This document shows, piece by piece, positions 34,364-42,145 of a DNA stretch of 64,000 nucleotides. Origin of the DNA: Planctomicrobium piriforme (GTDB lineage Bacteria; Planctomycetota; Planctomycetia; Planctomycetales; Planctomycetaceae); the NCBI RefSeq assembly GCF_900113665.1, contig NZ_FOQD01000021.1:1-64000 (forward strand), written 5' to 3'. Each line of letters opens with the position of its first letter. Within the stretch, counting starts at the first letter, position 1. The notes beneath the pieces are model-generated. The model was not told the DNA's origin. It ran no database searches and worked only from the letters and a program-made list of their open reading frames with translations. A program made the translations under genes and the position numbers.

Positions 34364-34402
34364 CCTCCTGGAGTTTTCAGTTTTCAGTTTTCAGTTTTCA
34401 GT
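34364..34402 (-). promoter_or_regulatory. csrA leader: ribosome binding site and heptamer tandem repeat
   Basis: The csrA ribosome binding site (AGGAGG on the minus strand) is preceded by about four copies of the heptamer ACTGAAA (34372-34402). The repeat lies in the untranslated leader, so slippage could change leader length and spacing. It is the same CTGAAAACTGA word found at 1156, 49673 and 53075. Confidence 0.6.
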
Positions 34403-34467
34403 CAGACTTTGAGGTCAGTGAAAACTCGCTTTGCGATGAGAACGCTTGTACGCACTGATGCAGCGAT

Positions 34468-35400
34468 TCACTTGCCGAAGTTCATGTAGTCTCCCAGGCC
34501 GCCTGCGTCTTCAGTGGGTGCAGGCCCGGCGGATGACGCCGCAAAGTTTTGCTGGGCGAGAGCCAACACAACGATTACGAGAATCGTCGTGAGGAGTAAC
34601 TGCAGACCAGTTCGCACGAACGCCGGTCGCGTTCGCAGCCACGGAAGCGTGACGGCCCAGCCGCAGAGCGGCGCGAGCAGCAACACAGCCGCGTGCGACA
34701 TGGAGAGTTCTCCAAAAAAGCGACCGCACAGCAGGATCGCGAACAGGCAGGTCATGCCCAGCCCGGTCGCGCCTGAGGCGTCAAACGTTGATCGGGTCAC
34801 CAGCGACGCCAGCACGACCGCCATCAGCGTTGCTGCCAGCGGAAACCCAGGCTGTCCGCCGGTTGCGTACCCTGAGAGCATCACCGTCACCGCCGCGCCG
34901 CCGCAGGCAATCGCAACGCTGGACATGACCACACGGCCGCCTGTGTGATTGGCGAGCAAGATCAGTAGCTGCGTTGCGACGAACAACGTCGCTGCCAGGC
35001 CGCCAACGACCAGCACCGCTGTGCCTGTCGACCATTCGCGGGAACCGGGGCCTGCCAGATCACTGAGATAGATTGACCCGTGCAGAAGAATCCAGCCTGC
35101 GACGCCGGCGGTCAGCAGTCGCGGCAGCCATTGCCATCGCCCGCAGCGTAGGGCGATCAGTTCCATGGTAATCGCCAACGGGACGAGCAGCCACAAGAAG
35201 CGGTCCTGATCCTCACGGGGAGGCCAGTGCAGCTTCACGCCCAGGCACAGACAGCCGAGGTAGAAGCCAATCACCACTCCCAGAACAGCAACTGCCGAGC
35301 GGATGTTGGCAGACCGCACACGGCCGGCAATCAGCGTGACAAAACCTGCCACGAGCCCGGCAACGAGGACCGCTGCGGCGATACGCACGGGATCTGGCAT
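34468..35400 (-). CDS. Multi-span membrane protein of unknown function
   Basis: 310 residues with about eight or nine hydrophobic segments (AAAVLVAGLVAGFVTLIAG, SAVAVLGVVIGFYLGCLCLG, and a final LLLTTILVIVVLALAQ). It has an Ala-rich cytoplasmic or periplasmic tail. No transporter motif is recognised. It is 110 bases upstream of csrA on the same strand and could be co-transcribed with it. The palindromic repeat at 35472-35703 separates it from yceI. Confidence 0.72.
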   Translation of the reverse strand: MPDPVRIAAAVLVAGLVAGFVTLIAGRVRSANIRSAVAVLGVVIGFYLGCLCLGVKLHWPPREDQDRFLWLLVPLAITMELIALRCGRWQWLPRLLTAGVAGWILLHGSIYLSDLAGPGSREWSTGTAVLVVGGLAATLFVATQLLILLANHTGGRVVMSSVAIACGGAAVTVMLSGYATGGQPGFPLAATLMAVVLASLVTRSTFDASGATGLGMTCLFAILLCGRFFGELSMSHAAVLLLAPLCGWAVTLPWLRTRPAFVRTGLQLLLTTILVIVVLALAQQNFAASSAGPAPTEDAGGLGDYMNFGK

Positions 35401-35471
35401 GGCGTGATGTCCGTTTGTTTAAGAAGACTGTCGGCCACGGATGAAACCCAGCGCGGCTCATGGCCGCGAGC

Positions 35472-35703
35472 AAGGGGTCAGGGGCCAGGGCTGAGGGGTC
35501 AGAAGGAACCACGGAAGGCACGGATTTCACGGATGTGACAGAGAAATCAATGCCGTCTGACAGGGGAATGACGGTGCTCGCGGAAGCCGGAGCGACACTC
35601 TGATCTTGAATTTCCGTGGACTCACTGCTTTCCGTGGTTCTGTATTCGGTCGAGGTCATTCGTTGAATTTCCCTGACCCCTCATCCCTGTCCCCTGACCC
35701 CTT
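35472..35703. repeat. Nested intergenic palindrome (families B and GGGGTCAGGG)
   Basis: A 232-base nested inverted repeat. The outer arms are 35472-35502 and 35673-35703; they match at 29 of 31 positions when one is reverse-complemented (words AAGGGGTCAGGGG and GATGAGGGGTCAG). Inside these are family B arms: GAACCACGGAAGGCACGG (left) and TTTCCGTGGTTCTG (right). It occupies most of the 314-base gap between yceI and the membrane protein gene. Confidence 0.9.
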
Positions 35704-35714
35704 TTTTGATCCAC

Positions 35715-36278
35715 TTACTTCTTGGTGCCTTCGAAGCTGATCGAGATGAAGACTTTGTCGCCGATGGCTTCGGTCATCTTGTCCATGCCGAACTCGGATC
35801 GGGTCAGGACGAGTTCAGTCGAATAGCCGGTGCGTTGTACTCCGGCGGGGAATTCGGCCGTGCGTCCGCCAACCAGCGTGAGCGTCACCGGCTTGGTGAC
35901 GCCGTGCAGGGTCAGGTTGCCGGTCACTTCATAGCCATCCTGAGCCGGCTGCACTGAGCTGCTCTGGAAGGTGATGGCGGGATACTGCTTCACGTTGAAG
36001 AAGTCCGGGCTGCGGAGATGGTCGTCGCGCTTGGTGTTGCCAGTGTCGATGCTGTCGGCCTTGATCGCGAAGGAGAAGGTTGTTTTCGCGGGATTCGCTG
36101 GATCGATGCTGAATGCGCCGCTGGCTTCGTTGAAACGGCCGTGCGTCCAGGAGAGTCCCAGGTGCGAGACCTTGAACGTCACGGAGGTGTGTGCGGGGTC
36201 GACGACGTAGTTGTCAGCGAAGGCCGGTCCAGCCGCGGCAGCCAGCAGGGTCACGGCAGTGAAGAGCATGGTTCTCAT
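35715..36278 (-). CDS. YceI-like lipocalin-fold protein
   Basis: 187 residues: signal peptide (LFTAVTLLAAAAGPAFA) then YVVDPAHTSVTFKVSHLGLSW and the YceI pattern DHLRSPDFFNVKQYPAITFQ and LTLHGVTKPVTLTL. YceI proteins bind polyprenoid or amphiphilic ligands in the periplasm and are induced by base or other stress. AGGAAAAA precedes the ATG. A promoter with a palindrome in its spacer lies at 36361-36389, so regulation by a repressor or MerR-type protein is likely. Confidence 0.95.
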   Translation of the reverse strand: MRTMLFTAVTLLAAAAGPAFADNYVVDPAHTSVTFKVSHLGLSWTHGRFNEASGAFSIDPANPAKTTFSFAIKADSIDTGNTKRDDHLRSPDFFNVKQYPAITFQSSSVQPAQDGYEVTGNLTLHGVTKPVTLTLVGGRTAEFPAGVQRTGYSTELVLTRSEFGMDKMTEAIGDKVFISISFEGTKK

Positions 36279-36360
36279 CGGTTTTTCCTGTGAAGCAAGG
36301 TTGGTATTGGTCGCCGCGAGAGCCTGAGTGATTCAGCCCGAAGATGGGCGATACAACAAT

Positions 36361-36389
36361 TGTTTACATGACATGTATTTTTATGTCAA
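36361..36389 (-). promoter_or_regulatory. yceI promoter with palindromic spacer
   Basis: On the minus strand: TTGACA (36389-36384), 17 bases, TAAACA (36366-36361). The 13-base palindrome TACATGACATGTA (36365-36377) lies in the spacer and touches the -10. A longer inverted repeat, TGACAT...ATGTCA, covers 36369-36388. This layout suits an operator. Confidence 0.52.
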
Positions 36390-36447
36390 GAGAGAGTGCT
36401 TTGTCGCATCGGAATCACCGCCTGCCGCGCTCTCGCAGCAGGCCGGC

Positions 36448-37965
36448 TCAGCGGATCGTGAACTCGATCGTCTCGGTGGCGATCTTGCCGCTCACTTCAT
36501 CCTGCAGAATCAGCTTGACGGCATGCTGCCCACGTCCCAGATGGGGGGGCAAATCGATGCGGTAGCTGTGGTAGTAGTCGGATCGCAGCGTGCGGCAGAG
36601 ATCCTCGGTCGCGTCGAAGCTGCTGCGATCAACCAGTTGGCGTTCCGTGCCGCCGGTGTAGATCTCGATCGTCGACTTGATTCGGGTGCGATAGAACCCT
36701 TCCTGCGTCGGCTCGCTGAGGAAGTTTCGAATCTCGGCATAAATCAGCACTGTCTGACCAGGTGCGAATTCGTCGGCGGGATAGGTTTCGTAATTGCCGA
36801 AGCTGTTGATTTCCTGACAGAAGGCGACGTTCCGCAGCCGCAGTCGAGCGGTCTGCTGCAGGTGAAACGCGGCTGTGCGGAGGTGCGCCATGGTCTGCGT
36901 CGCCCGTTCGCCGGGATCGATGGCACCGCTGTGATCGAGTTGCTCGGCGAGGCCGAGGAACAGGTCGGTCCAGAATTCCTGTTCATTGGGGGGCAGACCG
37001 GGAATGGTCTGCTGCGCTTTTTGCGGTTCGTTCTGAACGAGGTAGAGCATCCGCAGCGCCACCTGTTTGCGGACGTCTTCGTGATCGGCAGTCGCCCCGG
37101 CGAGCGACGAGGTCTCTGCTTCGAGCAGCGAGATCAGCTTTTGCATCTCGTCTTCCCACAGCTCTGACCCAGGCGTCAATCGCGGAGTGACGGCGGGGGA
37201 GACGGCCGGGGCTCGGGCAGGAGGAGCCGCCATCGCGGTCACGACCGGTTCTGGCGCCTCCTCCAGCGGGATCGGTGCGGCGGCTTCGGGTCGGGGGTGG
37301 CCCCCCAGGACTGTCGGCAATCCAAAAGGAGTTCGTTCCGGCTTCTCGTCAGGGAGCGTCGGGTCGGAATCCGGGGAGTGCGACCACAACCAGTTCGGGT
37401 CGGCGAGCGACTTGAACCGTTTTTGCCAGCTGGAGGTTGCCTGCGAGTCGGGGCTGGCCTGTTTCTGGGCGGTGACGGGGGATTCGCTCGTCGCGGACAC
37501 ATTGACGATGGAGGGTCCGGAGTCAGCTTCCACTCCCGAGTGCCCGGCTGGCAGCACATCGGAGGACTTGTCTTTGGAGGCGAGCTGTTCGCCGTCTCGT
37601 CCCTCAGAAATTCGGCGTGCTCTGAGAATATAGGGGACCTGAGCCGGTTCGACGGTATTCAGAAACGCCATCCATTCCGCCCGTTCTTCCGGCGTGGCGT
37701 CCTGGAGTTCGGCATCGATGAGCATGCGAGTCGCGGGATCGTGCCGCAGCGTGCCGTTCGACGGCTTCACCGAGGCAATCAGCGGGTCGTCGTCCTCTTC
37801 GGGTTCCTCGTCCTGATGCTGCACTTCTTCAGTGGGCGTTTCCGTCTGGGGTTTGCGTGCGCCAGGCAGGAACGATTTGGAGAAGTCCCAGCGCGGAGGG
37901 GCCGCGGCGCAGCCCAAACTGAGCGCGATCAACAGCACGCCGGAATGTCGTGCCCAGCGAATCAT
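36448..37965 (-). CDS. Exported lipoprotein-like conserved hypothetical protein
   Basis: 505 residues. The N-terminal signal peptide ends at LIALSLGC, a plausible lipobox. A long acidic and Pro/Glu-rich linker (roughly residues 30-250) precedes a folded C-terminal half (WEDEMQKLISLLEAETSSLA, GQTVLIYAEIRNFLSEP, YYHSYRIDLPPHLGRGQHAVKLILQDEVSGKIATETIEF), the last part resembling an immunoglobulin-like or beta-sandwich. I do not recognise a named family; it looks planctomycete-restricted. It is divergent from priA; 37966-38261 holds both promoters and I saw no clear boxes. Confidence 0.8.
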   Translation of the reverse strand: MIRWARHSGVLLIALSLGCAAAPPRWDFSKSFLPGARKPQTETPTEEVQHQDEEPEEDDDPLIASVKPSNGTLRHDPATRMLIDAELQDATPEERAEWMAFLNTVEPAQVPYILRARRISEGRDGEQLASKDKSSDVLPAGHSGVEADSGPSIVNVSATSESPVTAQKQASPDSQATSSWQKRFKSLADPNWLWSHSPDSDPTLPDEKPERTPFGLPTVLGGHPRPEAAAPIPLEEAPEPVVTAMAAPPARAPAVSPAVTPRLTPGSELWEDEMQKLISLLEAETSSLAGATADHEDVRKQVALRMLYLVQNEPQKAQQTIPGLPPNEQEFWTDLFLGLAEQLDHSGAIDPGERATQTMAHLRTAAFHLQQTARLRLRNVAFCQEINSFGNYETYPADEFAPGQTVLIYAEIRNFLSEPTQEGFYRTRIKSTIEIYTGGTERQLVDRSSFDATEDLCRTLRSDYYHSYRIDLPPHLGRGQHAVKLILQDEVSGKIATETIEFTIR

Positions 37966-38261
37966 GGCAATTGGGGGAAACCGGCCGTTGCTGACCGATC
38001 AGACGGGAACGAGAAGAAAGGTGGAAAACGAGAATCAGGCGAGAGAAGCGGAAGGGAATCGGGAACAGGGCAAACTAAGCCATTTCTTCCCGCCCGGACA
38101 AGATCAATCCTGTTTCCGGGGGTACTTCGTCAGCGGTGTGGTCCCATTTTGCCGATCGCACTTCCGGACGTTACTCTGGAGGGGAACGGATTCGCTCAGG
38201 CGACGACATTCCTTCGTCGCAAATTGCTCTGAAATCATCCCTTACAAGCAAATCGACGTCT

Positions 38262-40544
38262 GTGCCGCCTGGCCGCCAACCTGCCCTGTTCGAACTTGAG
38301 CCGGAACCCGATCGCTGGGAACTGGCAGCGGAGACGGACTGTCTGGCGGCGATGGTGGTCTTCAATCGCCCGCTCGACTCGGTGTACTCGTACCTGGTGC
38401 CGGACGATCTGCGAGAAATCATCGCACCGGGGCAACGGGTACGGGTTCCCTTTGGCCGGGGAGATCAGCTCACTCTGGGGTACTGCGTTGGCGTGACGAC
38501 CACGGTGCCGACGCACCGCAAGCTGAAAACCCTGCACGAGATCCTCGACCGCGAGCCCCTCTTGTCGGGGGCGATGCTCGATCTGACCAAATGGATCGGC
38601 GAACGGTATCTGTCGAGTTGGGGTCAGGTGCTCGACAGCGTGATCCCGGCAGGGGTGAAGAAGCAGGCCGGAACCAGACAGATTGTGACGTTCGAATTAC
38701 CGCCGGATCTGGACCTCGCGCAGTTGAAGATTCCGGCCAAGCAACGAGCGGTGCTGGAAGTGCTGCAGCAAAGCAGCGCGCCGCTGACGGTCGACGTTCT
38801 GGCGGAAAGGGCCGGGTGCGGTAGTTCGCCCATCGATTCGCTTCGCCGCAAAGGGCTGATTGTTCCCCGTCGCGGTCGCAGCGAGGTCGCGCAGGCCGAT
38901 GTCATCGAAGTCGAAAAGCAGTCGGATCTACAACTGAATGCCGAACAGCAGACCGCCCTCATCAGCATTCTCGAGGCGTTGCGGGAGCAGCGGCACGAGA
39001 CCCTGTTGCTGCACGGCGTGACCGGGTCCGGCAAGACGGAAGTGTATATTCAGGCGATTCGCGAAGTGGTGAGCTATGGCCGGCAGGCGATTGTGCTGGT
39101 GCCGGAAATCAGCCTGACTCCGCAGACGATTCGGCGGTTTCGCGCCCGATTTCCTTCGGTCGCGGTGCTGCACAGTCATCTTTCTGATGCCGACCGCCAC
39201 TGGCACTGGCAGCAGATCGCCGAAGGCAAGGTGCAAGTCGTCGTGGGAGCCCGCAGCGCGATCTTCGCGCCGGTGCCGCAGTTGGGTTTGATCGTTATCG
39301 ACGAGGAGCACGAAGCGACTTTCAAGCAGAACTCGACCCCGCGCTATCACGCTCGTGACGTGGCTCGAGAACGGGCTCGCCGGGAGAACGTTCCGCTGGT
39401 TCTGGGGTCGGCCACGCCGACGCTGGAGTCACTGCAGCGTGCGCGGTTGGGACTCGACCGTTTGTTGACTCTCAAGCAACGGGTGGAACGCCGTCCGTTG
39501 CCGCATGTGACGCTGGTCGATACCCGGAATGATCCGTTGATTTCCAAGGGTCAGGCCATCGGTCGGGCACTGGGACAGGGAATCGCGCACGCGCTGCGGG
39601 AACGCGGTCAGGTGATTCTGTTCCTGAATCTGCGGGGTTTTTCGCCGGTGTTGTGGTGCCCGCGATGTTCTGGAATTCGCTGTCCCGACTGCGACGTGAC
39701 GCTCACCTGGCATAAGGACAAGGGGCTTCTGCTGTGTCACAGTTGCGAGTATTCGATTGCGCCGCCGGAGCGGTGTGAGAAGTGCGGGTTGCCGGGTTTG
39801 CGGTTTCTGGGGACTGGGACACAGCGGCTGGAAGCGGAGGTCCGCACCAAGTTTCCTACGGCGCGTCTGCTGCGAATGGACAGCGATTCGATGCGGGCGC
39901 CCGGCAGCCACGATGAGGCTCTCGAATCGTTCCGTGAAGGCCGGGTCGATCTGCTGCTGGGAACGCAGATGATCGCGAAGGGACTCGATTTCCCCAACGT
40001 GACGCTGGTGGGGGTGATCGATGCCGACACCCTGCTCCACCAGCCGGAACTGCGGTCGGCCGAGCGGACGTTTCAGCTTATCTCGCAGGTGGCGGGCCGG
40101 ACCGGTCGCGGAGACCGGGAAGGCCGCGTGCTGGTGCAGACCATGTCGCCGATGGAGCCGGTGATTCAATTTGCCGCTCGCCACGATTACGACAGTTTTG
40201 CCGAGCGGGAGCTGGAACATCGTGCGGCGACGCATTCGCCGCCGTTCAGTCTGATGGCCCGTTTGATCTTGCGCTCGCTGACGGAGTCGAGCGTGCAGGC
40301 CGAGTCGCGCCGCATTGCAGGGATTTTGCGACAGACGACAGCGGAAAAGAATCTGGGAGTCCGAATCCTGGGTCCGGCCCCAGCGTTGATTACGAAACTG
40401 AGGAAGTATTACCGATACCATCTTCAATTCACGGCGGAGAATCACGCGGCGATTCAGGAGTTGTGGCGGGACGCGGCTCCCCGTTTTCAACTCCACCCGG
40501 ACGTCGAAATGACCATCGACATGGATCCGCTCGACCTCCGGTAG
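38262..40544 (+). CDS. priA: Primosomal protein N' (PriA helicase)
   Basis: Replication-restart helicase, 760 residues from the GTG at 38262; another GTG 42 codons upstream is also open, so the start is uncertain. Domains in order: N-terminal DNA-binding (AAMVVFNRPLDSVYSYLVPD), winged helix, helicase lobe 1 with Walker A LLHGVTGSGKTEVY and DEEH box VIDEEHEATFKQ, four-pair zinc region CPRC...CPDC...CHSC...CEKC, lobe 2 with QMIAKGLDFPNV and QVAGRTGRGD, and the C-terminal domain. All zinc cysteines are present. It is not in an operon with its neighbours. Confidence 0.95.
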   Translation: MPPGRQPALFELEPEPDRWELAAETDCLAAMVVFNRPLDSVYSYLVPDDLREIIAPGQRVRVPFGRGDQLTLGYCVGVTTTVPTHRKLKTLHEILDREPLLSGAMLDLTKWIGERYLSSWGQVLDSVIPAGVKKQAGTRQIVTFELPPDLDLAQLKIPAKQRAVLEVLQQSSAPLTVDVLAERAGCGSSPIDSLRRKGLIVPRRGRSEVAQADVIEVEKQSDLQLNAEQQTALISILEALREQRHETLLLHGVTGSGKTEVYIQAIREVVSYGRQAIVLVPEISLTPQTIRRFRARFPSVAVLHSHLSDADRHWHWQQIAEGKVQVVVGARSAIFAPVPQLGLIVIDEEHEATFKQNSTPRYHARDVARERARRENVPLVLGSATPTLESLQRARLGLDRLLTLKQRVERRPLPHVTLVDTRNDPLISKGQAIGRALGQGIAHALRERGQVILFLNLRGFSPVLWCPRCSGIRCPDCDVTLTWHKDKGLLLCHSCEYSIAPPERCEKCGLPGLRFLGTGTQRLEAEVRTKFPTARLLRMDSDSMRAPGSHDEALESFREGRVDLLLGTQMIAKGLDFPNVTLVGVIDADTLLHQPELRSAERTFQLISQVAGRTGRGDREGRVLVQTMSPMEPVIQFAARHDYDSFAERELEHRAATHSPPFSLMARLILRSLTESSVQAESRRIAGILRQTTAEKNLGVRILGPAPALITKLRKYYRYHLQFTAENHAAIQELWRDAAPRFQLHPDVEMTIDMDPLDLR

Positions 40545-40855
40545 GGCCCTGGGGCGGAAGCTGACCGATTCGTAACGAAAGCCAGACGGGCCTGCACTTT
40601 CCGCCATCAGCTTGACCCTGCTTCGCCGACTGACCTACACTTCACGGACGCTGCGCCCGTGACTGGCGAACAAAAGAGGGATTTCGCAGTTTGCGAGAAT
40701 TTTGAGTTTTATTTAGTGCCGCGAACAAGATCTCTCAATTCATGAGAATTCTTTTGCCGCGAGCGGATCGATGTCAGTTTTGTGAGAGGTTCTAAGGAAC
40801 TCTGGCGGCGACCGGAATTCACCGGCCGCATCTGGTTTTCCCTGGTTCTCTCGTC
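40545..40855 (+). other. Intergenic region after priA
   Basis: No gene seen. One hairpin candidate at 40727-40753 (AAGA..TCTCA / TGAGA..TCTT, two-base internal mismatch, followed by TTTTG) may end priA transcription. Confidence 0.35.
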
Positions 40856-41629
40856 GTGCCGACAAGAGTTACCGAAGAGTCACCGTTGCGAGCCATCATC
40901 AGCGACATTCACGGGAATCTCGAAGCGCTGGAAGCGGTTTTGGCCGACATCCGGAAGCAGGAGATTGCGCAGATCTACTGCCTGGGGGACATCATCGGCT
41001 ATGGGCCGAACCCCCGCGAATGCATCGATCTGGTGCGTCATCACTGTCAGGTGACGATTCTTGGCAATCACGATCAGGCGGCTCTGTTCGATCCCGAAGG
41101 CTTTAACGCCGGGGCCGAACGCGCGATCTTCTGGACCCGGCAGATGCTCGAGTCCGGCGATTCCGCCAGCAATGAACGCCGCTGGGAATTCCTGGGCGAC
41201 CTGCCCCGGATGCGGCGGGAAGACAAATTTCTGTTCGTCCACGGCTCGGCGCGGAACCCGTTGAACGAATACGTCTTTCCGGAAGACGTTTATAATCAGC
41301 GGAAAATGGAGCGGATCTTCGGGCTGGTCGACCGCTACTGCTTCCAGGGACACACGCACATCCCCGGCGTTTTCACTGAAGATTATAACTTCCAGCCGCC
41401 TGAAGAACTGGGCTTCAAGCTTGAACTCGGTGAGCAGAAGGTGCTGATTAACGTTGGTTCGGTCGGTCAGCCCCGTGACGGCGACTGCCGGTCTTCGTAT
41501 GTGGTTGTCGACGGTTCTACGGTGTATTTCCGCCGGGTCGACTACGATTTCGAGAAGACGATCGCGAAGATCTACCCTATCCCGGAGCTGGATAACTTCC
41601 TGGGTGATCGGCTCCGCGACGGCAGGTAA
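40856..41629 (+). CDS. Calcineurin-like metallophosphoesterase
   Basis: 257 residues from a GTG start, the only reasonable start upstream of the first conserved strand. Metal ligands: SDIHGN, LGDIIGYGPNP, LGNHDQA and FQGHTHIPG, with INVGSVGQPRDGDCR. This spacing is typical of the diadenosine-tetraphosphatase/YfcE-like phosphoesterases. The substrate cannot be read out. It lies 516 bases upstream of yidC, same strand. Confidence 0.9.
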   Translation: MPTRVTEESPLRAIISDIHGNLEALEAVLADIRKQEIAQIYCLGDIIGYGPNPRECIDLVRHHCQVTILGNHDQAALFDPEGFNAGAERAIFWTRQMLESGDSASNERRWEFLGDLPRMRREDKFLFVHGSARNPLNEYVFPEDVYNQRKMERIFGLVDRYCFQGHTHIPGVFTEDYNFQPPEELGFKLELGEQKVLINVGSVGQPRDGDCRSSYVVVDGSTVYFRRVDYDFEKTIAKIYPIPELDNFLGDRLRDGR

Positions 41630-42145
41630 GTCCCGGGAGTGGATTTCGCGGCAGAGAGGCGACGCAGCCCGTCAGAATTCGAAGAAACCGGACGCTCACG
41701 CGTGCCGGCTGATGGGCGTAAAGTCGTTCGCCTGGCGCTCTCCCATCGTTTCTTCGCTTTTTCGCAGTCGTTCCCCTTTTCACAGCTGCGAACGAAGTTC
41801 TGGCCTCCTGCAGCGGTTGAGTTGTTGAACTGGGACGGCTGGGGCGGCGGAGTTTGGCTTGTTCCGCAAGACTGAATGCCCGCGTTTCTTGTGGCGATTG
41901 CGGGAAACCGTACAATCCTCAGACTGTGCGGTCCGGCGGGTCGGGCCTGCGCAGTCCTCCGCGACGCTCCCTCAGGCGAGGTCGAATTGCTGACCTCGCC
42001 TTTACTTATTTCAGGAAACTCTCGATCTCTGATGGTCCGCTGGCGAAGGGAAACCGTTCCTTCCGATCGGGCATACCCCGTCAGTATGTGACGTTTACAC
42101 TACGAAAGGGATGGCCGGCCCGAGTGTCAGGCTGTCGGTTGCTGG
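41630..42145 (+). other. Intergenic region before yidC
   Basis: Open frames occur, but none has a recognisable product. In particular, the rpmH and rnpA genes that often precede yidC are not seen. I found no convincing promoter or hairpin. Confidence 0.35.

Noticed and set aside
34372..34402. CRISPR-like repeat at the csrA leader
   Set aside because: The unit is seven bases with no spacers, so it is a simple tandem repeat.
40727..40753. Strong intrinsic terminator after priA
   Set aside because: The stem has a two-base internal mismatch, is AT-rich and only TTTT follows; kept only as a note in the intergenic entry.
41630..42145. rpmH/rnpA genes upstream of yidC
   Set aside because: No basic short proteins with the L34 or RNase P protein motifs occur in this gap.
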